From Candidatus Mesenet endosymbiont of Agriotes lineatus (GTDB lineage Bacteria; Pseudomonadota; Alphaproteobacteria; Rickettsiales; Anaplasmataceae), in assembly GCF_964019585.1 (NCBI RefSeq), contig NZ_OZ026454.1:496001-560000 (forward strand): a DNA stretch of 64,000 bases. Reading direction: 5' to 3'. This document shows, piece by piece, positions 53,423 to 62,570 of the stretch (its first letter is position 1; every line of letters begins with the position of its first letter). Position numbers and translations under genes: made by a program. Under the pieces are notes generated by a model. The model was not told where the DNA came from and made no database searches. It was given only the letters and a program-made list of their open reading frames with translations.

Positions 53423-54840
53423 ATGATATTAAAATCACTAAAACAACTATTCAATAAACCAAAGATTAAAAGTTCAGCCTGGGATGGAGCAGGAGCTGGA
53501 AGAAGGTTATGTTATTTTCAACCTGAAAGGGGAAGCATAAATAGCCTCCTTACTCATAACCTTGAAACTCTGCGTAGCCGCTCTCGTGGTATGGTACGTA
53601 ATAACCCCTATGCAGCAAATATTATTGATACCATAGTCAGTAATTGTGTTGGCACTGGAATTAAACCCCAATCAAAAGCTACAGATGCCAATTTTAGAAG
53701 AAAACTACAGCAGTTATGGCTTAGTTGGACTGATGAGGCAGATAGCTGTGGCGCAAATGATTTTTATGGACTGCAGTCTTTAGTATGTCGAAGTATGGTA
53801 GAGGGGGGAGAGTGTTTTATCCGTTTGCGGGCGCGAAGAGCAGAAGATAATTTATCTGTTCCACTGCAGCTGCAAGTACTTGAATCAGAACATTTAGACA
53901 ATAAGAGTAACCAAACGTTAGCAAATGGTAACATCATTCGTAGTGGGATTGAATTTAACAAACTTGGGCAAAGAGAAGCATATTACTTATTCAGAGAGCA
54001 TCCAGGTGATGGTTCATTAGGAGAATCAGTTCGAGTTCCAGCAAATGATGTTTTGCATATTTATAGACCTTTAAGACCAGGACAAATAAGAGGAGAACCT
54101 TGGCTATCTAATGTACTACTGAAACTCTATGAACTTGATCAATATGATGATGCGGAACTTGTGAGAAAGAAAACGGCAGCAATGTTTGCTGGATTTATCA
54201 CCAGACTTGATCCTGAAGCTAATATCATGGGAGAAAATGAAACAAACGAACATGGAATTGCCCTCTCTGGTTTAGAACCTGGAACTATGCAGCTTTTGGA
54301 TCCAGGAGAAGATATTAAGTTTTCTGAACCATCAGATGTTGGGGGTAGCTACGAGGCATTCATGAGACAACAACTGAGAGCTATTGCTATTGGCATGGGC
54401 ATTACTTATGAGCAGTTAACTGGTGATCTCACTAATGTTAATTACTCATCAATTCGAGCAGGGCTGATAGAGTTTCGTCGTCGATGCTCGATGTTACAGC
54501 ATAATGTCATGGTCTTTCAATTTTGCCGTCCAGTATGGAATTAGAGTTAGCACTACTCTCTGGTGCAATTAAAGAAACAAATAAAGAGAATAGCCAAACA
54601 TTAAAGGATGTAAAATGGATCCCACAAGGGTTTGATTGGGTTGATCCACTTAAAGATCAGCAAGCACAGCAGATGGCAGTAAGAAACGGGTTTAAAAGTA
54701 GAGCAGAGGTAGTGTCAGAGCTTGGCTATGATATAGAAGAAATTGATCAGGAGATTGCTGAAGATCATAAACGTGCTGATTACTTTAACCTGAATTTTGA
54801 TTCTGATTGTCGGGCAGATATTAAGCAAAAAGGAAATTAA
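53423..54840 (+). pseudogene. Portal protein (lambda family), frameshifted near the end
   Basis: Twelve-fold portal through which DNA enters and leaves. The first frame (53423-54544) has the usual order: RSRGMVRNNPYAANIIDTIV, WTDEADSCGANDFYGLQ, EGGECFIRLRAR, NDVLHIYRPLRPGQIRGEPW, QQLRAIAIGMGITYEQLTGD. At about 54535 the frame is lost after FCRPVW. The second frame continues ELALLSGAIK and GFDWVDPLKDQQAQQMAVRN, with the final EIDQEIAEDHKRADYFNL to 54840. One indel restores about 470 residues. Confidence 0.9.
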
Positions 54841-54844
54841 ATTT

Positions 54845-55942
54845 ATGGAGAGTTCTCTATTACTAAGCAAACCACTGATGCTGGAACCGAGAAGTTTTGA
54901 ATTATTATCATTACACAGCAAGAAATTACCAATCTTTAAGAATTTAAAACATATAGCAAGCAAGCAAGAGGGTATTGCTATTATTCCCATTTATGGGATT
55001 TTAACTCAAAAACCTGGAGCTTTTGATGATGTTTTAGGGATGACCTCATATGAAAGAATCTATGAGCAAGTAGAAGAAGCTTTAGCAGATAGTAGTATAG
55101 AGACCATTTTACTTGATATCGACAGTCCAGGAGGAGAAGTAAATGGAGTATTTGATTTAGCTGATTTTATCTATAATACTAGGTCAAAAAAAGAGATTAT
55201 CGCAACTGTAAGTGGTGATGCTTATTCTGCTGCCTATGCTATTGCTTCAAGCGCTGAGAAGATTTTGCTCACTAGAACTTCAGGGGTTGGTAGCATTGGG
55301 GTTATTGCTAGTCATATTGACCAGAGCAGTTTTGATGAAAAACAAGGTATAAAATACAGCACAGTTTTTGCAGGTAATCGTAAAAATGATTTAAATCCGC
55401 ATGAACCTATTACTTCTGAGAGCAAGGAGAGTCTGCAAGGAGAGGTAAATCGCTTATATGAGATGTTTGTGGAACTTATAGCGCGTAATAGAGATTTATC
55501 TACTACAGCCGTTAGATCAACTGAAGCAGGGCTTTATTTTGGTGAAAGTGCAATAGATATTGGCTTAGCAGATGAAATAACAACATTTGCTGATTTGAAA
55601 GAAAAAATATTTATCAACAAACAAAGGAGTTTTATTATGAACAAACAAATTACCAATCAAGAAGAACAAAATTCTAAAGATATTGTAAGTCATGATAAGC
55701 AGAATTATGACAACAGTTATCGTACTGAGGTTTTAGAGCTGGTACGTCTATGTAACTTATCACGTATGCCAGAAAAATTAGGAGAATTTATTGAGCAGAA
55801 TATAAGTGCGGTTGAAGCAAGAGAGATTTTAATGACCACTCTGGCTCAACAAGCAACAAAAACTGAAATTTTAAGTACTTTGCAGACAAATGTGCAAGAA
55901 GATCTGGTAATACAGGTAGCTAAATCTCGTCAATCTGCATAG
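54845..55942 (+). CDS. Phage capsid protease, S49 (ClpP-like) family
   Basis: Start ATG at 54845 chosen; the longer frame from 54797 has no support. SppA/ClpP-like fold: IPIYGILTQKPGAF, DIDSPGGEVNGVFDLADFI, then SGDAYSAAYAIASSA (catalytic Ser, about residue 131) and the Lys-bearing IKYSTVFAGNRKNDLNPHEP (about 168-187). This protease matures the head and removes scaffolding. The C-terminal 100 residues, after a Q-rich linker, read like a fused scaffold part (EVLELVRLCNLSRMPEKLGE), as seen in lambda-like C/Nu3 proteins. Confidence 0.88.
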   Translation: MESSLLLSKPLMLEPRSFELLSLHSKKLPIFKNLKHIASKQEGIAIIPIYGILTQKPGAFDDVLGMTSYERIYEQVEEALADSSIETILLDIDSPGGEVNGVFDLADFIYNTRSKKEIIATVSGDAYSAAYAIASSAEKILLTRTSGVGSIGVIASHIDQSSFDEKQGIKYSTVFAGNRKNDLNPHEPITSESKESLQGEVNRLYEMFVELIARNRDLSTTAVRSTEAGLYFGESAIDIGLADEITTFADLKEKIFINKQRSFIMNKQITNQEEQNSKDIVSHDKQNYDNSYRTEVLELVRLCNLSRMPEKLGEFIEQNISAVEAREILMTTLAQQATKTEILSTLQTNVQEDLVIQVAKSRQSA

Positions 55943-55967
55943 CTAATAATAAAAGGAGACAATATTT

Positions 55968-56342
55968 ATGAGTTGTATAACAGAGGCCAATAATTTAGGT
56001 GATCTATTAAAATATGAAGCATCAAACATCTATTCACGCGATCAAGTAACAGTTGCCAAAGGACAAAATCTGAGTTTAGGAGCTGTGGTTAGCAAAAAAA
56101 CAGATGATGGTTTAATTAAGGTTTTAAATCCAACTGCCACAGACGGCACTCAAATTGCTATTGGTGTAGTAATAAGTGATGTGGATGCAAAAGCAGCAGA
56201 TGCCAAAGCAGTGATGATTACACGTATTGCCCTGCTAGCTGATTGTATTTTAGTTTGGCCAACAAATATTACTGAAGAGCAAAAAACTGCAGCAATAAAA
56301 CAACTTGAAACTCGTGGTATCATTATTCGTAAGGGGGTTTAA
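55968..56342 (+). CDS. Head decoration protein (gpD type)
   Basis: 124 residues, trimeric decoration protein that stabilises expanded capsids. Signature: SRDQVTVAKGQNLSLGAVVS and the C-terminal ALLADCILVWPTNITEEQKT, then LETRGIIIRKGV. Lies between the protease and the major capsid protein, the usual lambda-like order. Confidence 0.85.
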   Translation: MSCITEANNLGDLLKYEASNIYSRDQVTVAKGQNLSLGAVVSKKTDDGLIKVLNPTATDGTQIAIGVVISDVDAKAADAKAVMITRIALLADCILVWPTNITEEQKTAAIKQLETRGIIIRKGV

Positions 56343-56346
56343 ATCT

Positions 56347-57348
56347 ATGCAAAATCCATTCTCAAATCCAGCATTTAGTATGACGGCGCTCACAGGAGCA
56401 ATAAATATTTTGCCAATCAATTATGGTCGTACTGAAAACTTAAAGTTATTTCCAAGTAAGGCAGTGAGATTCCGTCATATTACAATAGAAGAGCAAAACG
56501 GAGTACTCAGCTTACTACCAACCCAACTACCAGGAGCATCAGCAACTGTAGGAAAACGCGGAAAAAGAAAAGTAAGAACCTTTACTATCCCTCATATTCC
56601 TCACGATGATGTGGTATTACCAGAAGAAGTTCAAGGAATACGTGCATTTGGCTCAGAAAATGAACTTAAAGCTTTAGCTGACGTTATCACAGATCATTTG
56701 CAATCAATGAGAAATAAACATGCAATCACTATAGAGCATCTACGTATGGGAGCTTTAAAGGGCATTATTCTTGATGCTGATGGTTCTGAATTACTCAACT
56801 TATATACAGAATTTGAGATTACCCCAAAAGTAGTAAACTTTGCTCTTAGCACTGCAACCACAGATGTAAAACGTAAGTGTATGGAAGTATTGCGCCATAT
56901 TGAAGATAACTTAAGTGGTGAGTATATGACTGAGGTTCATGCACTGGTTAGTCCTGAGTTTTTTGATGCTTTAACTGCACATCAAAAAGTAAAAGAAGCC
57001 TATGAAAGATGGCAAGAAGGAGCAGCACTTCGCAATGATATGAGATCAGGGTTTACTTTCTGTGGCATTGCCTTTGAAGAATATCGAGGACAAGCAACAG
57101 ATCCCGATGGCAATGTGAGAAGGTTTATTGAAAAAGATACCGGACATTGTTTTCCTCTGGGAACAGCAAATACATTTACTACTTATTTTGCTCCAGCAGA
57201 CTTTAATGAAACCGTAAATACTTTAGGACAACCACTTTATGCAAAACAACAACCAAGAAGATTTGATCGGGGAACTGATCTGCATACTCAGTCTAATCCT
57301 CTTCCTATGTGTCACAGACCATCAATATTAGTAAAGATCACTGCTTAA
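56347..57348 (+). CDS. Major capsid protein E (lambda family)
   Basis: 333 residues from the ATG at 56347, preceded by GGGGG in the end of the decoration gene. Matches lambda gpE-type capsid: MTALTGAINILPINYGRTEN, KRKVRTFTIPHIPHDDVVLP, RNKHAITIEHLRMGALKGII, and the C-terminal FCGIAFEEYRGQATDPDG with IEKDTGHCFPLGTANTFTTY. Frame intact. Confidence 0.92.
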   Translation: MQNPFSNPAFSMTALTGAINILPINYGRTENLKLFPSKAVRFRHITIEEQNGVLSLLPTQLPGASATVGKRGKRKVRTFTIPHIPHDDVVLPEEVQGIRAFGSENELKALADVITDHLQSMRNKHAITIEHLRMGALKGIILDADGSELLNLYTEFEITPKVVNFALSTATTDVKRKCMEVLRHIEDNLSGEYMTEVHALVSPEFFDALTAHQKVKEAYERWQEGAALRNDMRSGFTFCGIAFEEYRGQATDPDGNVRRFIEKDTGHCFPLGTANTFTTYFAPADFNETVNTLGQPLYAKQQPRRFDRGTDLHTQSNPLPMCHRPSILVKITA

Positions 57349-57349
57349 T

Positions 57350-57670
57350 ATGTTTAAAAATGTTCAGAGATTATTTACAGATTGTTTCTTATATCTAGGA
57401 CAACAGGCATTATATAAGTCAAAGAACAAGTCATATCCAGTAGCAATATTAAAACAACAACCAGACAAACTTTATGAGGTTGGTGAGGGAAAGTTCATTG
57501 GTGAGATGCTAATACTTGAGGTAAGTGTATTTGATGTATTGCAGCCTGCAGTAGGAGATGTTTTTGTTATCAATGAGCAAAAGTATAAGATCTACTTACC
57601 ACCACTTAAGGACAACTCGGGAATGCTGTGGAGAATAGAGTGTATGAAAACAGACAACTCAAATGTTTAG
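57350..57670 (+). CDS. Head-tail connector candidate
   Basis: 106 residues, strand-rich (YPVAILKQQPDKLYEVGEG, VFVINEQKYKIYLPPLKDN). By position between capsid and gpZ it corresponds to the ATP-binding-like head completion or FII-type connector of other phages. No motif proves it. Overlaps the next start by 8 bases. Confidence 0.55.
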   Translation: MFKNVQRLFTDCFLYLGQQALYKSKNKSYPVAILKQQPDKLYEVGEGKFIGEMLILEVSVFDVLQPAVGDVFVINEQKYKIYLPPLKDNSGMLWRIECMKTDNSNV

Positions 57671-58177
57671 TATAGAAGTTAGCAATAACATTAATAAGGT
57701 TATTCAAACCATTGATGCTAAAAAAGATAAAGTAGAATTAGCAGTAGTTAGGGCACTAAATAAAACGGCGCTTTGGGTAAAAGCTCAAGCTAGTAGGGAA
57801 ATAAGTACGGAGAAACAAATAAAATTAAAGCTAATTAGAAATAGGCTACAGGTTATTAAAGCCAATAGAAACTCTTTAAAGGCATTAGTCAGAGCCAGTC
57901 TTTATGGAATCAAAGCAGCAAAACTTGGGAGTATGAGACAGACAAAAACTGGAGCGACGGTAGGGAAATATATGTTTCACAGTGCATTTGTTGCTACTAT
58001 GCCCAGAGGTTATACTAGTGTCTTTAAGCGTAAAGGCAAAACAGCACTACCAATACAAGATTACCACTAGAGCCAGAAGCATCAAGGATCATTAAGGGAT
58101 TAGTGAATAATGAAGTAGAGAAGGTATTTGAAAAGTACTTTCAGCACGAACTTAATTTTATTTTGCAAAAGGTATAA
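57663..58177 (+). pseudogene. Minor tail protein Z-like, frameshifted
   Basis: The first 133 residues give KDKVELAVVRALNKTALWVK, KLKLIRNRLQVIKANR and YMFHSAFVATMPRGYTSVF, the pattern of phage minor tail protein Z (tail completion). After PIQ at about 58060 the frame is lost and stops at 58070. The other frame continues LPLEPEASRIIKGLVNNEVE and FEKYFQHELNFILQKV to a stop at 58175-58177. One indel restores about 170 residues. Confidence 0.82.
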
Positions 58178-58640
58178 TGGACTGAGCTGCACGATAAAAT
58201 TTGTCAAAAGTGAAATACCAGCAGTACAAACTTGTGAGAATTACCCAGTAGTACGTAAAGAGATATTAGCTCCAGCAGTATTTGTTGAGCTTACAAGTTT
58301 GGAGCCAGGAAAAGATCCAGGTACGGAAGAGCTTGCCCTTAGAGCTAGGTTTGAAGCAAGAGCGGTAATTGATAGTAGTATAGATAATGCTTTTCTCGTT
58401 GTAAGATCATTGGCAGCTGAAGTTGCAAGAGTTGTAAATAAGAATACTTGGAATATGGAGAATATTTCACCCGCTGAGTTTATATCAGCAGAAGGAGATG
58501 GATTTAAACCGGAATTAGATGCTTATCTTGTCTGGTTAGTTGAATGGGTGCATGAAGCGCATGTGGGGCATTCAATCTGGGTAGATAGTGATATTGAATC
58601 ACATTCCATAAGTATAGGAGGTATAAGTGCTGGAGCATAA
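58128..58640 (+). CDS. Tail completion / terminator-like protein, start uncertain
   Basis: The frame carries KSEIPAVQTCENYPVVRKEI and LTSLEPGKDPGTEELALRAR, and ends LVEWVHEAHVGHSIWVDSD. It looks like a phage protein that lies between Z and baseplate V in WO-like phages. The first 20 residues (STFSTNLILFCKRY) are the shadow of the upstream gene: the natural start should be at about 58178, where WTELHDKICQK is readable in another frame, so this gene also seems to carry an indel near its start. Confidence 0.55.
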   Translation: MKSTFSTNLILFCKRYNGLSCTIKFVKSEIPAVQTCENYPVVRKEILAPAVFVELTSLEPGKDPGTEELALRARFEARAVIDSSIDNAFLVVRSLAAEVARVVNKNTWNMENISPAEFISAEGDGFKPELDAYLVWLVEWVHEAHVGHSIWVDSDIESHSISIGGISAGA

Positions 58641-59091
58641 TTTTGCCATCTCGCAACTGCAGAGGAAACTAGCTAATATCATCCGTATTGGAGTTATAAA
58701 AGAAGTAGATTACTCACAAGCAAGAGTTGTGGTCAAAGTAGATGAGATTTTAACTGGATGGCTACCATGGATAACTTTCAGAGCTGGAGAAGAGAGGAGT
58801 TGGCTGCCACCAAGTATTGATGAACAAGTGGTAATACTTTCACCCTCAGGAGAGTTATCTCTTGGAATTGTACTTGGTAGTATTTATCAGCAAAAGTATC
58901 CAGCAGTAGAGAATGATAAAATGATCAGTAGCTTGTTGTTTCAAGATGGAACAAAGTTGTCATATAATAAAGATGATCATCATCTTGAAGTTTCTGTGGT
59001 GGATAAACTTACCTTGACAGTTGGGGAATCAAGTCTGGAGATGACTAAGGATGGTATTAAATTAAATGCCAAAAGAGTTGATCTAAATTAG
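58627..59091 (+). CDS. V: Baseplate assembly protein V (spike)
   Basis: 154 residues, GTG start, overlapping the previous stop by 14 bases. N-terminal GVIKEVDYSQARVVVKVDEI and TGWLPWITFRAGEERSWLPP define the OB fold of gpV; SPSGELSLGIVLGSIYQQKY continues it. The C-terminal strands (KLTLTVGESSLEMTKDGIKL) form the trimeric beta-helix spike. It pierces the host envelope together with the PAAR tip encoded next. Confidence 0.9.
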   Translation: MLEHNFAISQLQRKLANIIRIGVIKEVDYSQARVVVKVDEILTGWLPWITFRAGEERSWLPPSIDEQVVILSPSGELSLGIVLGSIYQQKYPAVENDKMISSLLFQDGTKLSYNKDDHHLEVSVVDKLTLTVGESSLEMTKDGIKLNAKRVDLN

Positions 59092-59098
59092 AGGGAAA

Positions 59099-59359
59099 AT
59101 GGGTAAATCAGTTGTCCGTTTAGGAGATTATTGTGCAGAAACATCACAACATATCTGCACTGGGGGAAGTGATAATGTATTTGTTAATGGTAAACCCGTT
59201 TGTCGTCTGGGGGATAGTTTTACAGAAAACAAAACACTAATTCAAGGATCAGCTACTGTTTTTGCAAATGGTTTTGGTATAGCCAGAGTTGGAGATTTAG
59301 TCTCTTGTGGTTTTAAAATAGCAAATGGTAGTGGTAATGTCTTTTCTGGTAAAACATGA
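59099..59359 (+). CDS. PAAR-domain spike tip protein
   Basis: 86 residues. VVRLGDYCAETSQHICTGGS, VFVNGKPVCRLGDSF and VFANGFGIARVGDLVSCG form the repeated pattern of PAAR proteins, with His/Cys ligands (H18, C20 and C72) that bind a metal ion at the tip. It caps the gpV spike. Overlaps the next gene by 4 bases. Confidence 0.9.
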   Translation: MGKSVVRLGDYCAETSQHICTGGSDNVFVNGKPVCRLGDSFTENKTLIQGSATVFANGFGIARVGDLVSCGFKIANGSGNVFSGKT

Positions 59360-59685
59360 GGGGAATGAGTGTCAGTAATGGTAAGGTATTAGAAGGGTTA
59401 GAGCATTTAAAGCAATCGATAGTTGATATTCTAACCACACCAATTGGCAGTAGAGTTATGAGAAGAGATTATGGCTCTAGACTATTTGCACTTATAGATG
59501 GACCTACAAATCGAAACTTGGAGATCTATACAGCAGTTGCTGATGCTTTAGCCAAATGGGAAAGAAGATTTAAACTTGATAGAGTTAAAATTACAGAAGT
59601 GAGTGAAGGTAAGGTTACTTTATCACTTGAAGGAAAGTACCTGCCAGAAGGGAAGAATGTTTCTTTTGATAACATCAGTTTGTAG
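59356..59685 (+). CDS. W: Baseplate wedge protein W (gp25-like)
   Basis: 109 residues. LEHLKQSIVDILTTPIGSRV and MRRDYGSRLFALIDGPTNRN are the classic gp25/W signature. The C terminus is strand-rich (EVSEGKVTLSLEGKYLPEGK). Part of the baseplate wedge with J and I. Overlaps J by one base. Confidence 0.9.
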   Translation: MRGMSVSNGKVLEGLEHLKQSIVDILTTPIGSRVMRRDYGSRLFALIDGPTNRNLEIYTAVADALAKWERRFKLDRVKITEVSEGKVTLSLEGKYLPEGKNVSFDNISL

Positions 59686-60491
59686 TGGAAAAGATGGGAA
59701 AAGCACCAAATGTAATTGAACCACTAAATTTTGAGGAGATCTTATCACGGATGAAGGCGGAATTAGTAAAAAAAGATCCTAACTTTTCTGCATTAGTTGA
59801 AAGTGATCCAGCGATAAAGATTTTAGAAATTGCTGCTTGGAGAGAGCTTTTGCTAAGACAGAGAATTAATGAGGCAGCTTGTGCTAATTTACTAGCTTTT
59901 GCCACAGATACGGATCTTGAACATTTGGCTGAGTTTTATGGAGTTGAGCGTAAAGGTACAGAGGATGATGAACGTTTAAGAAAAAGAATTAAAGCTAAGA
60001 TTGTTGGTTGGGGGGCTGCAGGAGGTAAAGAGCATTATCGTTATCACGCCTTGTCAGCTGACATTAGAGTTAAAGATGCTTTAGTTAGTTCACTTATTCC
60101 TGGTAGTGTAGAGATTGCTATATTATCTACGGAAGGGATACCTTCTAAGGAACTGCTAAGCATTGTCAAAGAACAAGTAACTCAAGATGATGTAAGAGTG
60201 TTAACTGATACAGTGACAGTAGTAGGCTGTAATATCATTCCAGTTGATATCTATGCAAAAATTAATGTTTTATCAGATACTATTGAAAACATAAAAAAGC
60301 AATTTATACAAAAGTTTGAATTCACTAAAAGGTTGGGTTGGAATGTAACCAGATCATGGATTATTGCCCATCTTTTTACAGAAGGGGTAGAGAATATAGA
60401 ACTTATAGAGCCAAAAGAAGATATTATAATCAAAGGCAATGAAAGCGCTATTTTAGGCAGTTTTAAGATTGAGAAGGTTTATAATCCCTAA
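59685..60491 (+). CDS. J: Baseplate assembly protein J
   Basis: 268 residues of the gpJ family: EPLNFEEILSRMKAELVKKD, SDPAIKILEIAAWRELLLRQ, and AHLFTEGVENIELIEPKEDI. It joins W and I in the wedge. The last 29 bases overlap the end of the HU/IHF-like gene on the other strand. Intact. Confidence 0.88.
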   Translation: MEKMGKAPNVIEPLNFEEILSRMKAELVKKDPNFSALVESDPAIKILEIAAWRELLLRQRINEAACANLLAFATDTDLEHLAEFYGVERKGTEDDERLRKRIKAKIVGWGAAGGKEHYRYHALSADIRVKDALVSSLIPGSVEIAILSTEGIPSKELLSIVKEQVTQDDVRVLTDTVTVVGCNIIPVDIYAKINVLSDTIENIKKQFIQKFEFTKRLGWNVTRSWIIAHLFTEGVENIELIEPKEDIIIKGNESAILGSFKIEKVYNP

Positions 60492-60747
60492 AGCGTATAC
60501 GTCTATGAGAAGGAAGAATAGCGACTTTACCATTATAAGCATTACGGTACTTTCTCTCTTTACATTTTATTGCGTAGAAACTACCAATGGTATGTAACCT
60601 AAATGATTTGCCGTAATCTAGATGTTCTAATTTTTCTTTTAAAATATTAAGGATGGCACCCACTATGTCTTCAGCATGTTTTTCAGTTCTAATACCAAGG
60701 AATTCTTTTTGCTTAAGAAGTCCATCTATTATCTCTTTTTTACTCAT
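60463..60747 (-). CDS. HU/IHF family DNA-bending protein, antisense in the baseplate operon
   Basis: 94 residues: MSKKEIIDGLLKQKEFLGI, EDIVGAILNILKEKLEHLD, and YGKSFRLHTIGSFYAIKCKE with the basic arm RKYRNAYNGKVAILPSHRRI. This is the HU/IHF fold, with the DNA-inserting P in LPSHRRIRF. A phage-encoded copy could shape phage DNA or replace host factors in integration. It lies between J and I on the opposite strand, overlapping J by 29 bases. Confidence 0.85.
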   Translation of the reverse strand: MSKKEIIDGLLKQKEFLGIRTEKHAEDIVGAILNILKEKLEHLDYGKSFRLHTIGSFYAIKCKERKYRNAYNGKVAILPSHRRIRFRDYKPSQS

Positions 60748-60791
60748 GTTCTACCCAATTAGAAATAATATATAAAATCTATTCCAAGATA

Positions 60792-61973
60792 ATGCAAATT
60801 CAAATGAAAGCTACTCTATTACCTCCTAATTCATTGACGACAGAAAAAGCGATAGTAGAAGCAATCAATTATCCTTTAGACGTGAGTTGCATTAGAGGAT
60901 TTAAGTTTAGCTTTAAAGAAGAAATACTACCGTGGCTGGTTGATGAGTATGGCCTGGAAGAGATTCTTTACTGGGTAGCTGATAAAAGAAAAGCAATTAA
61001 GGAAGGAATAGAATTTCAACGTTTAAGAGGAACACCAGCATCACTTAAAATGGCATTAAAATGGGCAAATATTGATACCATCACCATTGAAGAAGAGCCA
61101 CCAGGAAAGCATTTCTTTGAATTACAAATAGGTATTAAAGATGTACCTAATAATTTCTTTATTGATACAGTGATCGCTTTAACTAAACTGGCATTACCAG
61201 TAAGATCAAGACTGATGAGGGTGTACAATGATCACTATAATGCTCAAAGATTTATATTGGATGCAAGCTTATGGGGAGATCTTCTTTCTGATTATTCTGG
61301 GATAAAGATTACAAAAGATGGTCCAGTGCTGTCATTTGGTAGGATTAATTACTTTAGATCCGAAAGTCTATTTGTTGAGATTATAGATGACTGTTTACGT
61401 GATCATTATCAGCAGGTTTTTAGCAATGATTTATATCGTTTGGATGTAGCAATACTTGGAGAAACAGAGCCACACACTAAGAATTATCATAGTGTCTGTA
61501 GGCGCCAGCACCAGTGGCATAACTTTCAAGCTTTATACCCATTACCACAAACTTTATTGCCACAGATTAAATTTGCTAAAACACAAATAGTGTTGTCAGA
61601 TAGTTGGAACTTGGAAGATATAAATGCTTGTTTCCCTCTATGTTACTATGAAGAGGTAGGTGATAGATTTTCTTTGGGAAATGATAAACTTTCAGAACAA
61701 GTATGGTATTTAAAGTATAAGCCAATTTTAGAAAGATTCAGTGTTAGCTATCACTATGAAGCAAGTTATCCTCATGATCAGAGACTTAAGAGATATAACT
61801 TAGCAGAATATCATGTTTATCTTAAGAGTGATTTAGACTCAAAACAAGCAGAGTCAATTCGTGAATTAGAGAGTTATATTGCAGTATTTTACCTTGGGGT
61901 GGTAACTTGGCATCAACATAAACATTTAAATAGGCCATGGTCTGATGTTAGGCCAATAATATGCAGATATTAA
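60792..61973 (+). CDS. I: Phage tail protein I with long C-terminal extension
   Basis: 393 residues. The first 190 match P2 gpI: LLPPNSLTTEKAIVEAINYP, LPWLVDEYGLEEILYWVADK, GTPASLKMALKWANIDTITI. P2 gpI is only about 176 residues; here another 200 follow, with SGIKITKDGPVLSFGRINYF and SYHYEASYPHDQRLKRYNLA. The extension may hold the fibre network, as in some WO-like phages. Intact. Confidence 0.85.
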   Translation: MQIQMKATLLPPNSLTTEKAIVEAINYPLDVSCIRGFKFSFKEEILPWLVDEYGLEEILYWVADKRKAIKEGIEFQRLRGTPASLKMALKWANIDTITIEEEPPGKHFFELQIGIKDVPNNFFIDTVIALTKLALPVRSRLMRVYNDHYNAQRFILDASLWGDLLSDYSGIKITKDGPVLSFGRINYFRSESLFVEIIDDCLRDHYQQVFSNDLYRLDVAILGETEPHTKNYHSVCRRQHQWHNFQALYPLPQTLLPQIKFAKTQIVLSDSWNLEDINACFPLCYYEEVGDRFSLGNDKLSEQVWYLKYKPILERFSVSYHYEASYPHDQRLKRYNLAEYHVYLKSDLDSKQAESIRELESYIAVFYLGVVTWHQHKHLNRPWSDVRPIICRY

Positions 61974-62120
61974 GTATATATATGAACATTACAATATATA
62001 ATATTTTATTATTACTACAAGCAACTTGACTTCTAATTTAGCTTAAGGACTACTGTGAAGTATAGCAGTAAACATTAGAAAATTCTCTGTCGCTGAAGAA
62101 ACTAATTTTTAAGGAGAAAA

Positions 62121-62570
62121 ATGGATACATCTGTAATTAAAGAAGTGATGTCTTTAGAGAGTAAAACATTAGTAGAACTGAGAGAGATGTGGAGGAGACT
62201 TTTTAATACTGACTCACCACCATATTCAAAGAGATATTTAATACCAAGAATAGCTTATAGATTGCAAGAGATGGCCTATGGCAGATTATCAGATAAAGCT
62301 GAGAAAAAGCTAGACTACTTAGCTGATCAAATGGAGCAAGGGAAGAAAGTAAATAGTAAGATGTCAGATCAGCCCATATCAGGGACAAGACTTATTCGTC
62401 AGTATCGAGGGGTAAAACATGAAGTAATAGTGACTGACACAGGATTTACTTATAAGGGACAGCAGTATAAATCATTGTCTAAAATAGCAGGAAAAATTAC
62501 TGGCAATAGCTACAATGGCCCTTTATTTTTCGGGATGCGTAAAAAATCACCTACAAGGAAAAATGCTTAA
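62121..62570 (+). CDS. DUF2924 protein
   Basis: 149 residues. LVELREMWRRLFNTDSPPYS and KRYLIPRIAYRLQEMAYGRL are the DUF2924 signature; TRLIRQYRGVKHEVIVTDTG and YKGQQYKSLSKIAGKITGN follow. DUF2924 genes stand directly before large serine recombinases in many phages and may act as recombination directionality or regulatory partners (inference). Overlaps the recombinase start by 8 bases. AAGGAGA lies upstream. Confidence 0.85.
   Translation: MDTSVIKEVMSLESKTLVELREMWRRLFNTDSPPYSKRYLIPRIAYRLQEMAYGRLSDKAEKKLDYLADQMEQGKKVNSKMSDQPISGTRLIRQYRGVKHEVIVTDTGFTYKGQQYKSLSKIAGKITGNSYNGPLFFGMRKKSPTRKNA

Noticed and set aside
57663-58177. Programmed frameshift in gpZ
   Set aside because: The site near 58060 has no slippery run, and the first product ends after only a few changed residues.
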